Notes: generated by a model from the letters alone, not told the origin. Positions 15,553-24,978 are shown, counted from the stretch's first letter. The stretch is DNA of 49,185 nt from Lactiplantibacillus modestisalitolerans (GCF_005405425.1 NZ_BJEA01000021.1:1-49185), one strand, 5' to 3'. Translations and numbers: made by a program.

Positions 15553-15705
15553 ATAGCAATTGAGGTTTTCTCGATTGACTATAACACAACCTAAAATTTT
15601 TTCATTTACTCCTCCAAAGTAATGAAATTCATAGTTGGCACGCGATTCCCCGTTGCGTGCTAACCCTACTCCTTTTTCCACCGTATTCCCCGATACGGTG
15701 GTTTT
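15553..15705 (+). ncRNA. Candidate small RNA C (C-rich-loop family)
   Basis: TATGAT at 15541-15546 precedes it. Hairpins: CAATTGAG/CTCGATTG (15557-15577); TTTCATT plus AC paired with GT plus AATGAAA (15600-15627) with loop TCCTCCAAA; a ten-pair GTTGGCACGC/GCGTGCTAAC (15634-15664, one G-T pair) with TTCCCC in its loop; then unpaired ACTCCTTTTT (15668-15677) and a nine-pair terminator CCACCGTAT/ATACGGTGG (15678-15701) followed by TTTTATTTT. Bases 15599-15619 are identical to 16515-16535 in candidate D. Confidence 0.72.
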
Positions 15706-15779
15706 ATTTTGCCAAGACTTGTATGTAACTGCGATATGATGGTATATTTAATGGCGTGCTTTTAGGAGGTGCGTTTCGC

Positions 15780-16403
15780 GTGCAAAAATTCATCACGCTA
15801 CTTGGTGTCGCACTACTAGCCGTAATCGTTGCGGCCTGTCAATCCCAAGCGACGCCACCAGTAACCCAGCCGAACGTCACGCGGGTTGCCAGTACTAAGG
15901 CGAGCCAACCAACGCCCAAGGTTTCGCTCACCAACTTTAGTCGCATTCAAGTTGCCATTAAAGCTGAAGACCACGCCAGCAGTATCGAACAAGTGCGGGC
16001 CCTCTTTGGTAAGCCCGACCAAATTCAAACGACCACTAATGACGGCCAAACCGTTAAACACTACGTTTGGACTGAGACTGATTCCAGCTTAGCCGGGGCC
16101 GACGTTCACGTTTGGCTAATTGACGGGACGGTCGTCGACAAAGCCTACCATCACGCCGAATTTGGGCGCAACCGCGAGTTAACACAGGACGCCCTCACCA
16201 AACTCGAAACTGGTAGTACGATTGAAAAGGTGATTGCCCGCTTCGGGCCGCCCAACGCGGTCGCCATGGCCGGCACGGCCCATGACAACACTCAAATCTT
16301 AACTTATCGCAACATTCAGGCGCTCCCCCAAACCGAAATTGGTTTCGTCTTTAAGCAAAACCAATTAACGGCGACCCTCAAAAACGGGCAAACGATGAGC
16401 TAA
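15780..16403 (+). CDS. Lipoprotein with two tandem BLIP/SmpA-like repeats
   Basis: A 207-residue secreted lipoprotein. The signal peptide ends in the lipobox AVIVAAC, with the lipidated Cys at residue 20. After a Pro/Thr-rich linker there are two copies of the small alpha/beta unit found in BLIP and DUF3862 proteins: one at about 50-83 ending VRALFGKPD, the other at about 130-160 ending IARFGPPN. Such units mediate protein contacts at the envelope; the partner is unknown. The GTG at 15780 follows AGGAGGTG by eight bases, so the eight residues of open frame before it are not translated. Single gene between small-RNA candidates C and D. Confidence 0.82.
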   Translation: MQKFITLLGVALLAVIVAACQSQATPPVTQPNVTRVASTKASQPTPKVSLTNFSRIQVAIKAEDHASSIEQVRALFGKPDQIQTTTNDGQTVKHYVWTETDSSLAGADVHVWLIDGTVVDKAYHHAEFGRNRELTQDALTKLETGSTIEKVIARFGPPNAVAMAGTAHDNTQILTYRNIQALPQTEIGFVFKQNQLTATLKNGQTMS

Positions 16404-16480
16404 CCTTACGTTAATATTATTAAACTAACGAACTGGTCACTCTAATACCTTTTTTACCTACATACGACTATACTGTGGTC

Positions 16481-16619
16481 ATGGACGCTAAGCATCGGCT
16501 TAGCACCAGAACCCTTTTCATTTACTCCTCCAAAGCGAATGAAAACCAAAACTGACTAGGTTTCGCGCCTAATCAATCGAACGACTCCTTTCGCCCACCG
16601 CTTTTTCGGTGGGTTTTTT
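16481..16619 (+). ncRNA. Candidate small RNA D (C-rich-loop family)
   Basis: TATACT at 16469-16474 precedes it. Hairpins: GCTAAGC/GCTTAGC (16487-16504); an eight-pair TTTTCATT/AATGAAAA (16515-16522, 16538-16545) whose loop holds ACTCCTCC; a weaker TAGG/CCTA stem (16557-16571); then unpaired ACTCCTTTC (16584-16592), whose CTCCTTTC equals the 3' tail of 16S rRNA; then the terminator CCCACCG/CGGTGGG (16594-16613) with six T residues. Same plan as A-C, except that the second loop is not C-rich. Confidence 0.72.
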
Positions 16620-16688
16620 ATTTTCAGAAAAGTTGCATTTTGAAAAACAATGGGCGTATGATTACCGAGTAGAGATTGAGGAGTGATC

Positions 16689-17633
16689 ATGATGAAGAAA
16701 CACCGCATCCTGGCTGCAATCAGCGCCCCCGTCGCGCTCTTTTCCGCAACCTTACTCGCGAGTGAAAAGTTATATAACTTTGCTTTCAAACGGGTCGACT
16801 ACGTTCCAGAAACGTCGGCCGACAAGCAAAAGTATGCTGACGCCTACTGGAGTTATGTCGATTGGCTCCACCGCCAACCCGTTGAAAACTGGGAACTAAA
16901 TCCTGACGACGATCAAAACCACCTCGTCGCCACCTACGTCCCGGCTAAGGGCGCCAGTCAAAAAACCGTCATTATTTCCCACGGTTATAAGGGCGATGGC
17001 GAAACCATGGCTAACTACGCCTACATGTTTCACCAAATGGGTTACAATGTTCTGTTACCCGACGACCGCGGTCATGGTCAAAGTGCCGGCAAGTACATCA
17101 GCTTTGGCTGGCAAGATCGGCGCGACTACCTCGAATGGATCTCCCGGGTGTTGCAAACCAACGGCCCCCGGACTCAGATTGTTTTGTTCGGTGTTAGCAT
17201 GGGCGGCGCCACGGTTGAGATGATGAGTGGCGAAGCGCTACCGCCCCAAGTCCAAGCGATCATTGCCGATTGCGGTTACACGAGTATTGAAGAAGAATTG
17301 GCCTACCTACTCAAACGCCAGTTCCACCTACCGAAATATCCGTTCGTACCGATTGTTAGTTTCATTAATCGCCACCGGATGGGCTACTTTTTAAGTGACG
17401 TCAGTTCCGTAGAACAGTTGCGCAAAAACACCCGGCCGATTTTATTCATTCACGGCGAAAAGGACGTCTACGTCCCGAGCTGGATGTTAAAGAAGAATTA
17501 CCAAGCTGCTAACGGCCCGAAGCAAATGTGGCAGGTTCCCAACGCCACCCACGCTGAAAGTTTTTGGATCGACCCGGCAACCTATCAAAAACACGTTGAA
17601 GCCTTCTTGAAGCAATATTTACCACAAGCATAG
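16689..17633 (+). CDS. Membrane-anchored alpha/beta hydrolase
   Basis: A 314-residue hydrolase. An N-terminal hydrophobic segment (about 7-26) probably anchors it in the membrane with the enzyme outside. The nucleophile elbow is GVSMGG (Ser at about 172), preceded by the oxyanion motif ISHGYKGDG; the acid is Asp in HGEKDVYVP and the base His in NATHAESFW. Relatives are annotated as esterases or prolyl-oligopeptidase-like hydrolases of unknown substrate. GAGGAG lies five bases before ATG 16689 and eight before ATG 16692, so either may start; the GTG at 16683 overlaps the ribosome site. A long inverted repeat follows as terminator. Confidence 0.85.
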   Translation: MMKKHRILAAISAPVALFSATLLASEKLYNFAFKRVDYVPETSADKQKYADAYWSYVDWLHRQPVENWELNPDDDQNHLVATYVPAKGASQKTVIISHGYKGDGETMANYAYMFHQMGYNVLLPDDRGHGQSAGKYISFGWQDRRDYLEWISRVLQTNGPRTQIVLFGVSMGGATVEMMSGEALPPQVQAIIADCGYTSIEEELAYLLKRQFHLPKYPFVPIVSFINRHRMGYFLSDVSSVEQLRKNTRPILFIHGEKDVYVPSWMLKKNYQAANGPKQMWQVPNATHAESFWIDPATYQKHVEAFLKQYLPQA

Positions 17634-17643
17634 CTCAGAACTA

Positions 17644-17681
17644 AACCGCTAGCTCGGCCCTACTTGGTCAAGCTAGCGGTT
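17644..17681. terminator. Two-way terminator
   Basis: AACCGCTAGCT (17644-17654) pairs with AGCTAGCGGTT (17671-17681), followed by CTTTTG. It lies between convergent genes. Confidence 0.8.
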
Positions 17682-17693
17682 CTTTTGTCCCCT

Positions 17694-18812
17694 TCAATCC
17701 ACCGGCTGCGTCACCATCCGCCCGAGCCGATCAGCCGTCCGCGCCAAATTTTCGGGCCCGCGTTTGAGCGCCATTTCTAACGTCATGACCCGATCAACAA
17801 TCGGTAGGACCGCGGTTACGCCCTGCCGCGCAAAGGCCTCCGCGGCTCCCCGCTGATTGCCCACCACCAGGTAACAGTTCTTATGCGCCGCCTGCGCCAT
17901 CCGGCTAATTTGAATGGGCACCTTGCCCATGAAACTCTGATCATCAACCTGACCCTCACCGGAAATAACTAAATCTGCCCGCTGAACGCGCGCCTGAAAA
18001 GCGCTCAATTTGGCAATTAACGCAAAGCCCGACTGCACTTCGGCGTGTAAAAAGTAACGGAGCGCAAAGCCAATGCCGCCCGCCGCACCGTCCGCCGCAT
18101 GCGCCGTAACGCGCCCAGTAGCCAGTTGCATGTAGTGCGCCAGCGCTTGATCATGGGCCTTAATTTGCGCTGCCGGTAACCCCTTTTGTGGTCCAAAAAC
18201 TGCCGCCGCACCCTGCGCACCCGTCAACGGGTTCGTGACGTCGGCCGCACTCACCACTTGAACGCCCTGCAAAGCGGGCAATAATTGGTGGGTCTCAATC
18301 CGCGCCACCTTCGCTAGGTCGGCCCCGATCATCTTCAGCGGCCGGTCCTGAGCGTCAAAGAATTGAACCCCCAGGGCTCGCAAAATTCCCGCACCGCCGT
18401 CAACCGTCCCACTACCGCCTAGACCAATGATGATCTTTTGAGCCCCCCGCTCAACCGCATCCTTGATCAGTAGTCCCGTGCCGTACGTATTCGTCATGGC
18501 GGGCGTTAACGTGGGGGTCACGTATTGAATCCCCGAGGCGGCGGCCACTTCAATGACGGCTAAGCGCTGACTTTCAAAGTACCCGTACGTCGCTTGAATC
18601 GGCCGTTGGGCAATGTCAACGGTTGGGACGGTTACCGTTTGCCCACCCGGTTGGTTAGCTAAAAAAGCCGCCACCGTCCCTTCACCACCATCCGCGATGG
18701 CAATTTGTTCACTACTAATTCCGTGGTGACCCAACTGCTCGGCAACAATCTGGTTAGCTTGCAAGCTGGTCATTGAGTTTTTAAACGAATCAATCGCAAT
18801 TAACGCGTGCAT
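17694..18812 (-). CDS. glxK: Glycerate kinase
   Basis: A 372-residue enzyme that phosphorylates D-glycerate to a phosphoglycerate with ATP. The type I glycerate kinase features are clear: IAIDSFKNSMTS at the N-terminus, ADGGEGT near 56-62, GLGGSGTVDGGAGILRALG near 125-143 and ISGEGQVDDQS near 281. Length is typical. The ATG at 18812 follows AAGGAGAG; the 14 residues before it in the open frame lack a ribosome site. Single gene, convergent with the hydrolase. No glyoxylate or tartronate genes are adjacent. Confidence 0.92.
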   Translation of the reverse strand: MHALIAIDSFKNSMTSLQANQIVAEQLGHHGISSEQIAIADGGEGTVAAFLANQPGGQTVTVPTVDIAQRPIQATYGYFESQRLAVIEVAAASGIQYVTPTLTPAMTNTYGTGLLIKDAVERGAQKIIIGLGGSGTVDGGAGILRALGVQFFDAQDRPLKMIGADLAKVARIETHQLLPALQGVQVVSAADVTNPLTGAQGAAAVFGPQKGLPAAQIKAHDQALAHYMQLATGRVTAHAADGAAGGIGFALRYFLHAEVQSGFALIAKLSAFQARVQRADLVISGEGQVDDQSFMGKVPIQISRMAQAAHKNCYLVVGNQRGAAEAFARQGVTAVLPIVDRVMTLEMALKRGPENLARTADRLGRMVTQPVD

Positions 18813-18967
18813 CTCAATTCTCTCCTTCGTATGACTTAGTTTTAGTATAAGCACTGCCTTAGCTTACCTTCAACGGTTTTTAAACCAGAACCGTCAAATC
18901 TAGGGATGCAAACGGATTCAAAAACAGTTATCATTAAGGTAATTCTTATTACGTGGGGGTATTTAAC

Positions 18968-19426
18968 ATGGAAACATTAAAAATGATTCAAGCGCGCAAG
19001 GCTGTTCGGAGCTACACGGGTCAAATTTCAGCTGAGCAACTCCAAACCATTTTTGACGCCGCCAACGCCGGCGCCGTCGGGATGGGCCAGTTTGAAAATT
19101 ACCGGGTCATCGCAATCCAAAAGGAAAGCGTACTTGCCCAATTAAACGGGATTTACGACGCACCAACCGTCTTCGTCGTTGCGGCGACTGCGGACACCCC
19201 AATGGAAGCCGTTTCCGCCGGCATCATCGTCCACAACATGGCGTTAGCCGCTGAAGACCTCAGCCTAGGTGCCAACTATAACATGGCAAGTCTTGGTTCA
19301 ATTCCAGCCGACGTTTTACCAGCCGGCTTCAAACCACTGATTGCGTTAACGGTGGGTCAAACTAGCGAAACGTTTACACCCCGGAATTTACCGGCCGACC
19401 GGATTCAAAAATCAACTGTCAAATAA
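18968..19426 (+). CDS. Small nitroreductase-family protein
   Basis: A 152-residue flavoprotein-type protein. The N-terminus METLKMIQARKAVRSYTGQ is the start of the nitroreductase fold (the Arg residues contact the FMN phosphate), and the end PRNLPADRIQK matches the C-terminal FMN loop. It is shorter than classical nitroreductases (about 200 residues) and belongs to the compact group. It probably reduces quinones or nitro compounds with NAD(P)H; the substrate is unknown. ATG 18968 follows GGGGG by seven bases. The flavoprotein at 19577 follows on the same strand, but a terminator separates them. Confidence 0.82.
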   Translation: METLKMIQARKAVRSYTGQISAEQLQTIFDAANAGAVGMGQFENYRVIAIQKESVLAQLNGIYDAPTVFVVAATADTPMEAVSAGIIVHNMALAAEDLSLGANYNMASLGSIPADVLPAGFKPLIALTVGQTSETFTPRNLPADRIQKSTVK

Positions 19427-19443
19427 ACCTAAATTTAATGTTT

Positions 19444-19478
19444 AACCCGGAAAGCCGTTTGCGTTTCCGGGTTTTTTT
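19444..19478 (+). terminator. Terminator of the nitroreductase gene
   Basis: AACCCGGAAA (19444-19453) pairs with TTTCCGGGTT (19464-19473), followed by a T-run. Confidence 0.9.
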
Positions 19479-19576
19479 ATCTGGTCAGAATGGATTTTAT
19501 AATGCAAATCAATTGTAAGCCCAATTAAAAATCGGTATGCTAATCGTATCAAATCATTCACAGGGGGAATCATTTT

Positions 19577-20911
19577 ATGGCAACTAATTTTGATTTCGAC
19601 GTGCTCTACATCGGTGCGGGCCACGGTACTTTTGACGGTGCCGCGCCACTAGCAGCGACCGGCGTTTCGGTTGGTGTGATTGAAAGCGGACTCATCGGGG
19701 GCACCTGTCCGAACCGCGGCTGCAACGCTAAAATCACCTTGGACGAAGCGGTCAAGGTGAGCCGTGAAGCCGCCCGCTTGGATACCGTCTTAACCGACCA
19801 TCCTAAGATCAATTGGACCGCCAACGTCGCCCATAAACAGGAAATCATCGACGTCCTCCCCGCTAATTTAACTGCTAAATTAGAAGATGCGGGGGCGACC
19901 ATCATTAAGGGGCGCGCAAAATTTAAGGACGCCCATACCGTTACGGTTGACGGTAGCCGCGACATCACCGCGGATAAAATCGTCATCGCAACCGGTTTAA
20001 AACCCCACCGCTTAGCTATTCCGGGGACCGAACTCGCCCACGATAGCGAAGCGTTCCTGAACTTAACGCAATTACCAAAACATCTCACCATTATTGGGGC
20101 GGGCTACATCGGCATGGAATTTGCCACGATGGCGAACGAAGCCGGAGCTGACGTCACCGTGATGCTCCGCGGTGACGTTGTCTTACGCCACTTCCACCAA
20201 CCGTTTGTGAAGCAAGTAGTCACCGACTTAAAGCAACGGGGCGTCACCTTTATCACCAACGCCAACGTCCAAGCTTTTGAGCGGGCCAATGACCGCCTCG
20301 TCGTTAAGTACGGCCAGCAACAACAATTAACGACTGACTGGATTTTAGATGCAACCGGCCGAATTCCAAACATTGCCGATCTCGGTCTGGACCAAATCGG
20401 CGTAGCTTATGACGAAGCCGGGGTCCACGTCAACGACCATCTCCAAACAACGGTGGCAAACATCTATGCGGTCGGGGACGTCACTAAGAGTGACCAGCCG
20501 AAGGTCACCCCGGCAGCCTACTTTGGCTCGAAGTACTTGATGCAACTGTTTAGCGGCCAAACGGACGCTCCGATCAAGTTCCCGGTAATTCCAACCGTTG
20601 TCTTCACATCGCCGCGAATCGCGCAAGCTGGGGTTTCAATTGAAACGGCCGAGGCCCAAGGATTGGACGTATCCGAAAACGACCTCGCCAACTACTGGTA
20701 TTATCAAATTGACCGCGAACCGCTTGCCGCTAGCAAACAAGTTCATGATAAGCAGGGGCACCTCGTCGGCGTTACCGAAATGAGTGACCAAGCCGAAGAC
20801 GCAATCAACGCGTTACTACCAGCCATTGAATTTAAGTTCGACCGCGAACAAGTCGGCCGCTTGATTGGCCTCTTCCCATCAATTGGTTACGCGGCTTGGC
20901 ACCGCGCATAA
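19577..20911 (+). CDS. Glutathione-reductase-like pyridine nucleotide-disulfide oxidoreductase
   Basis: A 444-residue FAD enzyme. Order: FAD-binding motif GAGHGTFDGA (about 13-22), redox pair in GGTCPNRGCNAK (two Cys five apart, about 45 and 50), NAD(P) motif GAGYIGMEFATMANEAG (about 174-190), second FAD motif IYAVGDVTKSD (about 295). The final dimer-interface motif of classical members, His-x4-Glu, is not evident: the C-terminus reads GLFPSIGYAAWHRA. So although the disulfide is present, the usual acid-base His on the partner subunit may be missing and the substrate is uncertain. ATG 19577 follows AGGGGG. Neighbour of purB across a two-way terminator. Confidence 0.83.
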   Translation: MATNFDFDVLYIGAGHGTFDGAAPLAATGVSVGVIESGLIGGTCPNRGCNAKITLDEAVKVSREAARLDTVLTDHPKINWTANVAHKQEIIDVLPANLTAKLEDAGATIIKGRAKFKDAHTVTVDGSRDITADKIVIATGLKPHRLAIPGTELAHDSEAFLNLTQLPKHLTIIGAGYIGMEFATMANEAGADVTVMLRGDVVLRHFHQPFVKQVVTDLKQRGVTFITNANVQAFERANDRLVVKYGQQQQLTTDWILDATGRIPNIADLGLDQIGVAYDEAGVHVNDHLQTTVANIYAVGDVTKSDQPKVTPAAYFGSKYLMQLFSGQTDAPIKFPVIPTVVFTSPRIAQAGVSIETAEAQGLDVSENDLANYWYYQIDREPLAASKQVHDKQGHLVGVTEMSDQAEDAINALLPAIEFKFDREQVGRLIGLFPSIGYAAWHRA

Positions 20912-20956
20912 ACTTAAAAGCTAAAACTCAGGCTTTTCTCCCGGGTTAAGCTTAAA

Positions 20957-21002
20957 AAGCGACCAAGGCTCGTCCTAATCAAAGGACGGTCCTTGGTCGC
21001 TT
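20957..21002. terminator. Two-way terminator
   Basis: AAGCGACCAAGG (20957-20968) pairs with CCTTGGTCGCTT (20991-21002), with an inner CGTCCT/AGGACG stem. It serves the oxidoreductase and purB. Confidence 0.9.
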
Positions 21003-21025
21003 TATTATTAATTTACAAGTTTACG

Positions 21026-22324
21026 TTAGTCATCCAAGCCTAACCGCTTAAAAATGTCATCCACGTGGCGCAAGTGGTAATGGTAATCAAACGCATCGTC
21101 GATGGCCGCCTGGTCGAGGTGTTGCCGAATTTCGGCGTTCCCCTCAACTAACGGTTTAAAATGCAACTGTTCGTCCCAGGCCTTTGCCGTCAATGGTTGA
21201 ACCAGATCATAGGCCGCTTCACGGGACATCCCAGTATCAATCAACTTCAAGAGTACCCGTTGACTATAAATAAGACCGTAAGTTGCATCCATATTCTGTT
21301 TCATTCGCTCTGGGAAGACCGTGAGCGTCGCCACAATCTTGTTAATCCGTGTCAAAATGTAATCAATTAAAATCGTTGAATCCGGTAAGATAATGCGTTC
21401 CGCCGACGAATGCGAAATATCACGTTCGTGCCATAATGCCACGTCTTCGTAAGCCGTCAACATGTGACCGCGAAGAACCCGCGCCAGTCCAGTCACGTTC
21501 TCCGAACCAATCGGGTTGCGTTTATGGGGCATTGCTGAGGAGCCCTTTTGACCCTTATTAAAGAACTCTTCAACTTCGTGGGTCTCAGACTTCTGAAGGC
21601 CCCGAATTTCAGTCGCGATCACTTCCACACTAGTCGCGATTAGCGCGATCGTCGCCAAGTATTCGGCGTGTAAGTCCCGGGGTAACACTTGCGTTGAAAT
21701 TTCTTGCGCGCGGATTCCCAGTTTATCGCAAACAAACTTCTCAACAAACGGCGGAATGTTCGCAAACGTCCCAACCGCTCCACTGATTTTACCCGCTTCC
21801 ACGCCGGCAGCGGCGTGTTCAAAACGTTCAATATTTCGGTTGATTTCCGAATACCAGCGGGCGAGTTTTAAGCCGAAAGTCGTTGGCTCCGCGTGAACTC
21901 CGTGAGTCCGCCCCATTTCAACGGTATATTTATACTTTTTCGCCTGTTGTGCTAGTGTCGTGCGTAACGTCTGCAAGTCCTCACGAATAATGGCGTTGGC
22001 CTGCTTCAAACGGTACCCCTGCGCTGTATCGACCACGTCGGTACTCGTCAAACCATAGTGGACCCATTTCCGTTCAGCACCTAGTGATTCAGAAACATCG
22101 CGCGTAAACGCCACCACGTCATGGTGCGTGACCGTTTCAATTTCGGCAATCCGGTCAACGTCAAACTTGGCGTTGGCCCGAATTTTAGCAACGTCTTCGG
22201 CAGGAATCTTACCTAATTCAGCCCAGGCCTCATCCGCCGCGATTTCAACTTCTAACCATGCTTGATATTGGTTTTCTAACGACCATACTTTCCCCATTGC
22301 TGGACGCGTATAACGATCAATCAT
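21026..22324 (-). CDS. purB: Adenylosuccinate lyase
   Basis: A 432-residue enzyme that cleaves SAICAR to AICAR and adenylosuccinate to AMP, both releasing fumarate. The signature loop [18 protein letters not shown] (about 263-280) carries the catalytic Ser, and TSTDVVDT and [11 protein letters not shown] supply the substrate-binding segments. Full family length. It is divergent from purA across about 320 bases that contain several GAACATT-type sites. With purA it completes the AMP branch, although here it is not in the main pur operon. Confidence 0.97.
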   Translation of the reverse strand: MIDRYTRPAMGKVWSLENQYQAWLEVEIAADEAWAELGKIPAEDVAKIRANAKFDVDRIAEIETVTHHDVVAFTRDVSESLGAERKWVHYGLTSTDVVDTAQGYRLKQANAIIREDLQTLRTTLAQQAKKYKYTVEMGRTHGVHAEPTTFGLKLARWYSEINRNIERFEHAAAGVEAGKISGAVGTFANIPPFVEKFVCDKLGIRAQEISTQVLPRDLHAEYLATIALIATSVEVIATEIRGLQKSETHEVEEFFNKGQKGSSAMPHKRNPIGSENVTGLARVLRGHMLTAYEDVALWHERDISHSSAERIILPDSTILIDYILTRINKIVATLTVFPERMKQNMDATYGLIYSQRVLLKLIDTGMSREAAYDLVQPLTAKAWDEQLHFKPLVEGNAEIRQHLDQAAIDDAFDYHYHLRHVDDIFKRLGLDD

Positions 22325-22641
22325 TGTTAATCCTCATTTCTATTCACTTATTCACTAACAAAACACGAACATTATTATAACATACCAATTTAGAATTAAA
22401 CAGGCGCGAACAATGAAAATTTAAACTTATTTTTCATTAATTTGGTTATTAAAGCGGTTATATTTCAGTGTTTCCAGCGTAAGTATGAACATTTAATTAT
22501 CATCAAAACAAGAACATTCGGTTTTGCGGTTGCGTTTTAGTAGTAAAATTGCTATACTCATTTGGGTTGGAGTGGTGAACGTTTCACTGTTCCTTGCTAT
22601 TTAACATTCATAATTTAAACTATTTTAATGAGGTGGAGTAT
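22325..22641. promoter_or_regulatory. Divergent purB/purA control region with PurBox-like sites
   Basis: For purA, TTGCGT (22530-22535) and TATACT (22553-22558) are 17 bases apart. Four related sites occur: CACGAACATTATT (near 22366), GCGCGAACAATG (near 22406), TATGAACATTTAAT (near 22484) and AAGAACATTCGG (near 22509, just before the -35). They resemble the CGAAC core of PurR boxes. GTGAACGTTTCAC (22576-22588), a short palindrome, lies just after the start of transcription. Confidence 0.55.
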
Positions 22642-23931
22642 ATGGCATCAGTCGTAGTAGTCGGTAGCCAATGGGGCGATGAAGGTAAAGGAAAGATCAC
22701 GGACTTTTTAAGTCAGGAAGCAGATGTGGTATCACGTTACCAAGGCGGCGATAACGCCGGCCACACCATCGTATTTAATGGTCAGACGTTTAAATTGCGG
22801 CTGATTCCGTCCGGGATTTTCTTCCACGACAAATTAGCAGTTATCGGTAACGGGGTCGTGCTCAATCCGAAGTCACTTGTAGAAGAATTACAATACTTAC
22901 GGGATAACGGCATTAATCCAGATAACTTACGAATTTCAAACCGGGCTCACGTAATCCTGCCTTACCACATCGTCTTAGACGGTGCTCAAGAAAAGGCGAA
23001 AGCGAGTGGCAAAATTGGGACGACTAACAAGGGAATCGGCCCGGCTTACATGGATAAAGCCGAACGAATCGGCGTCCGTGTAGCCGACTTATTAGATAAA
23101 GAAACCTTTGCGGCCGTTTTGAAACGCAACTTAGCCGAAAAGAACCAAATCATCACGAAATTATACGACTTAGAACCACTTAAATTTGAAGACATCTTTG
23201 ATGAATATTATAACTACGGGCAACAATTGAAACCGTTCGTCACCGATACGTCAGTCGTTATCAACGACGCACTCGACGCGGGCAAACGGGTCCTATTCGA
23301 AGGAGCCCAAGGGGTCATGCTGGATATTGACCAAGGAACCTACCCTTACGTCACGTCATCTAACCCGGTTGCCGGGGGCGTTACCATTGGGAGTGGCGTT
23401 GGGCCTTCTAAGATTGACAACTGCGTGGGCGTCTTAAAAGCCTACACGTCCCGGGTTGGTGACGGGCCGTTCCCAACTGAATTGTTTGACGAAGTTGGCG
23501 ATTTCATCCGTGAAACGGCTCACGAATATGGGACCGTTACGAAGCGTCCCCGTCGGATTGGCTGGTTCGATAGCGTCGTCTTGCGCCATGCTAAACGGGT
23601 CTCCGGTCTCACCCATTTAAGCTTAAACTGCTTAGACGTCTTAACCGGCTTAAAGACCATCAAGATTTGTACCGCTTACGATTTAAACGGTAAGACAATT
23701 TATCATTACCCCGCTAGCTTGAAAGAACTGGAAGCTTGCAAACCAATTTATGACGAGTTACCTGGTTGGGATGAAGATATTACCGGGGTCAAGACCGTTG
23801 CGGAACTTCCCGTTAACGCCCAAAACTACTTGAAACGGATTGAAGAATTAGTTGGGGTTAAAATTGCTACCTTCTCCGTTGGTCCTGACCGGGATCAAAC
23901 TAACGTGATCGACCAAAATATCTGGGATTAA
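22642..23931 (+). CDS. purA: Adenylosuccinate synthetase
   Basis: A 429-residue enzyme that joins IMP and aspartate with GTP to adenylosuccinate. The GTP/IMP loop [11 protein letters not shown] lies at residues 8-18 and the NAGHT motif near 37-41. VGDGPFPTE and TKRPRRIGW are also conserved. The start at 22642 follows AGGTGGAG; the 16 residues before it in the open frame are the leader. guaC follows after 19 bases, so the two form an operon. The product is consumed by purB on the other side of the shared promoter region. Confidence 0.97.
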   Translation: MASVVVVGSQWGDEGKGKITDFLSQEADVVSRYQGGDNAGHTIVFNGQTFKLRLIPSGIFFHDKLAVIGNGVVLNPKSLVEELQYLRDNGINPDNLRISNRAHVILPYHIVLDGAQEKAKASGKIGTTNKGIGPAYMDKAERIGVRVADLLDKETFAAVLKRNLAEKNQIITKLYDLEPLKFEDIFDEYYNYGQQLKPFVTDTSVVINDALDAGKRVLFEGAQGVMLDIDQGTYPYVTSSNPVAGGVTIGSGVGPSKIDNCVGVLKAYTSRVGDGPFPTELFDEVGDFIRETAHEYGTVTKRPRRIGWFDSVVLRHAKRVSGLTHLSLNCLDVLTGLKTIKICTAYDLNGKTIYHYPASLKELEACKPIYDELPGWDEDITGVKTVAELPVNAQNYLKRIEELVGVKIATFSVGPDRDQTNVIDQNIWD

Positions 23932-23950
23932 TTAAAGGAGTTTTGAAGAC

Positions 23951-24928
23951 ATGGCGATGGAGATTTTTGATTACGAAGATATTCAACTAATTCCAAACAA
24001 GTGCGTGATTAACAGTCGGTCTGAAGCCGATACGACCGTCACGCTGGGTGACCGGACGTTTAAGATTCCGGTCGTTCCCGCCAATATGGCAACCGTCATT
24101 AACGACGACCTCGCCCATTGGCTAGCCGCCAACGGTTACTTCTACATCATGCACCGGTTTGAACCCGAACAACGTTCAGATTTCATTGCCAAGATGCACG
24201 CTGACCAACTGTTTGCGTCAATCTCAGTCGGGGTTAAGCCGTCTGAATACGACTTTATCAACGAGTTGGCGATGCAAGAACGCATTCCCGAATACGTGAC
24301 GATTGACATCGCCCACGGCCACGCGGATAGCGTTATTGCCATGATCAAGCATATCAAGCAGGTGCTCCCCACCACTTTCGTCATTGCGGGGAACGTTGCC
24401 ACCCCGGCTGCCGTCCGCGACCTTGAAAACGCGGGCGCCGACGCCACCAAAGTTGGGGTCGGTCCGGGGAAAGCCTGCATCACGAAGGTTAAAACGGGCT
24501 TTGGTACCGGGGGCTGGCAATTAGCCGCCGTCCGCTGGTGCGCGAAGGCCGCCCGTAAACCAATCATTGCTGACGGTGGCGTCCGTACCAACGGTGACAT
24601 CGCGAAGTCGATTCGTTTTGGCGCTACCATGGTAATGATTGGCTCAATGTTGGCCGGCCATCAGGAGTCTCCGGGTAACATTCTGAAAATAGACGGTAAA
24701 ACTTATAAGCAATATTACGGCTCAGCGAGTGAAACCCAAAAAGGGGAACACAAAAACGTTGAGGGTAAGCAAATGTTAGTTCCATACCGCGGACGTATTG
24801 GGGATACGTTAAACGAAATGCAGGAAGACCTGCAATCCTCAATTTCATACGCCGGTGGTCGGGATCTCAAAGCCATTACGAAGTGCGACTACGTCATTGT
24901 ACGTAATTCCATTTATAACGGTGATTAA
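23951..24928 (+). CDS. guaC: GMP reductase
   Basis: A 325-residue NADPH-dependent enzyme that deaminates GMP to IMP, so guanine can feed adenine nucleotides. The active Cys lies in [11 protein letters not shown] (about 171-181), with the phosphate-binding segment [10 protein letters not shown] (about 212-221) and MIGSMLAGH following. The separation from IMP dehydrogenase rests on length and lack of CBS domains. ATG 23951 follows AAAGGAG. Cotranscribed with purA, which then uses the IMP it makes. Confidence 0.95.
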   Translation: MAMEIFDYEDIQLIPNKCVINSRSEADTTVTLGDRTFKIPVVPANMATVINDDLAHWLAANGYFYIMHRFEPEQRSDFIAKMHADQLFASISVGVKPSEYDFINELAMQERIPEYVTIDIAHGHADSVIAMIKHIKQVLPTTFVIAGNVATPAAVRDLENAGADATKVGVGPGKACITKVKTGFGTGGWQLAAVRWCAKAARKPIIADGGVRTNGDIAKSIRFGATMVMIGSMLAGHQESPGNILKIDGKTYKQYYGSASETQKGEHKNVEGKQMLVPYRGRIGDTLNEMQEDLQSSISYAGGRDLKAITKCDYVIVRNSIYNGD

Positions 24929-24941
24929 ATCGTTCGTATGA

Positions 24942-24978
24942 GGGGCTGTGACAGAAGTCGCAGTCCCTTCTTTGTTGT
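24942..24978 (+). terminator. Terminator of purA-guaC
   Basis: AGGGGCTG pairs with CAGTCCCT across TGACAGAAGTCG, which can itself form GAC/GTC pairs. T-rich sequence follows. Confidence 0.7.

Noticed and set aside
22576-22588. GTGAACGTTTCAC as a cre site
   Set aside because: It lacks the AARCG core in the right register; it is more likely a simple short palindrome.
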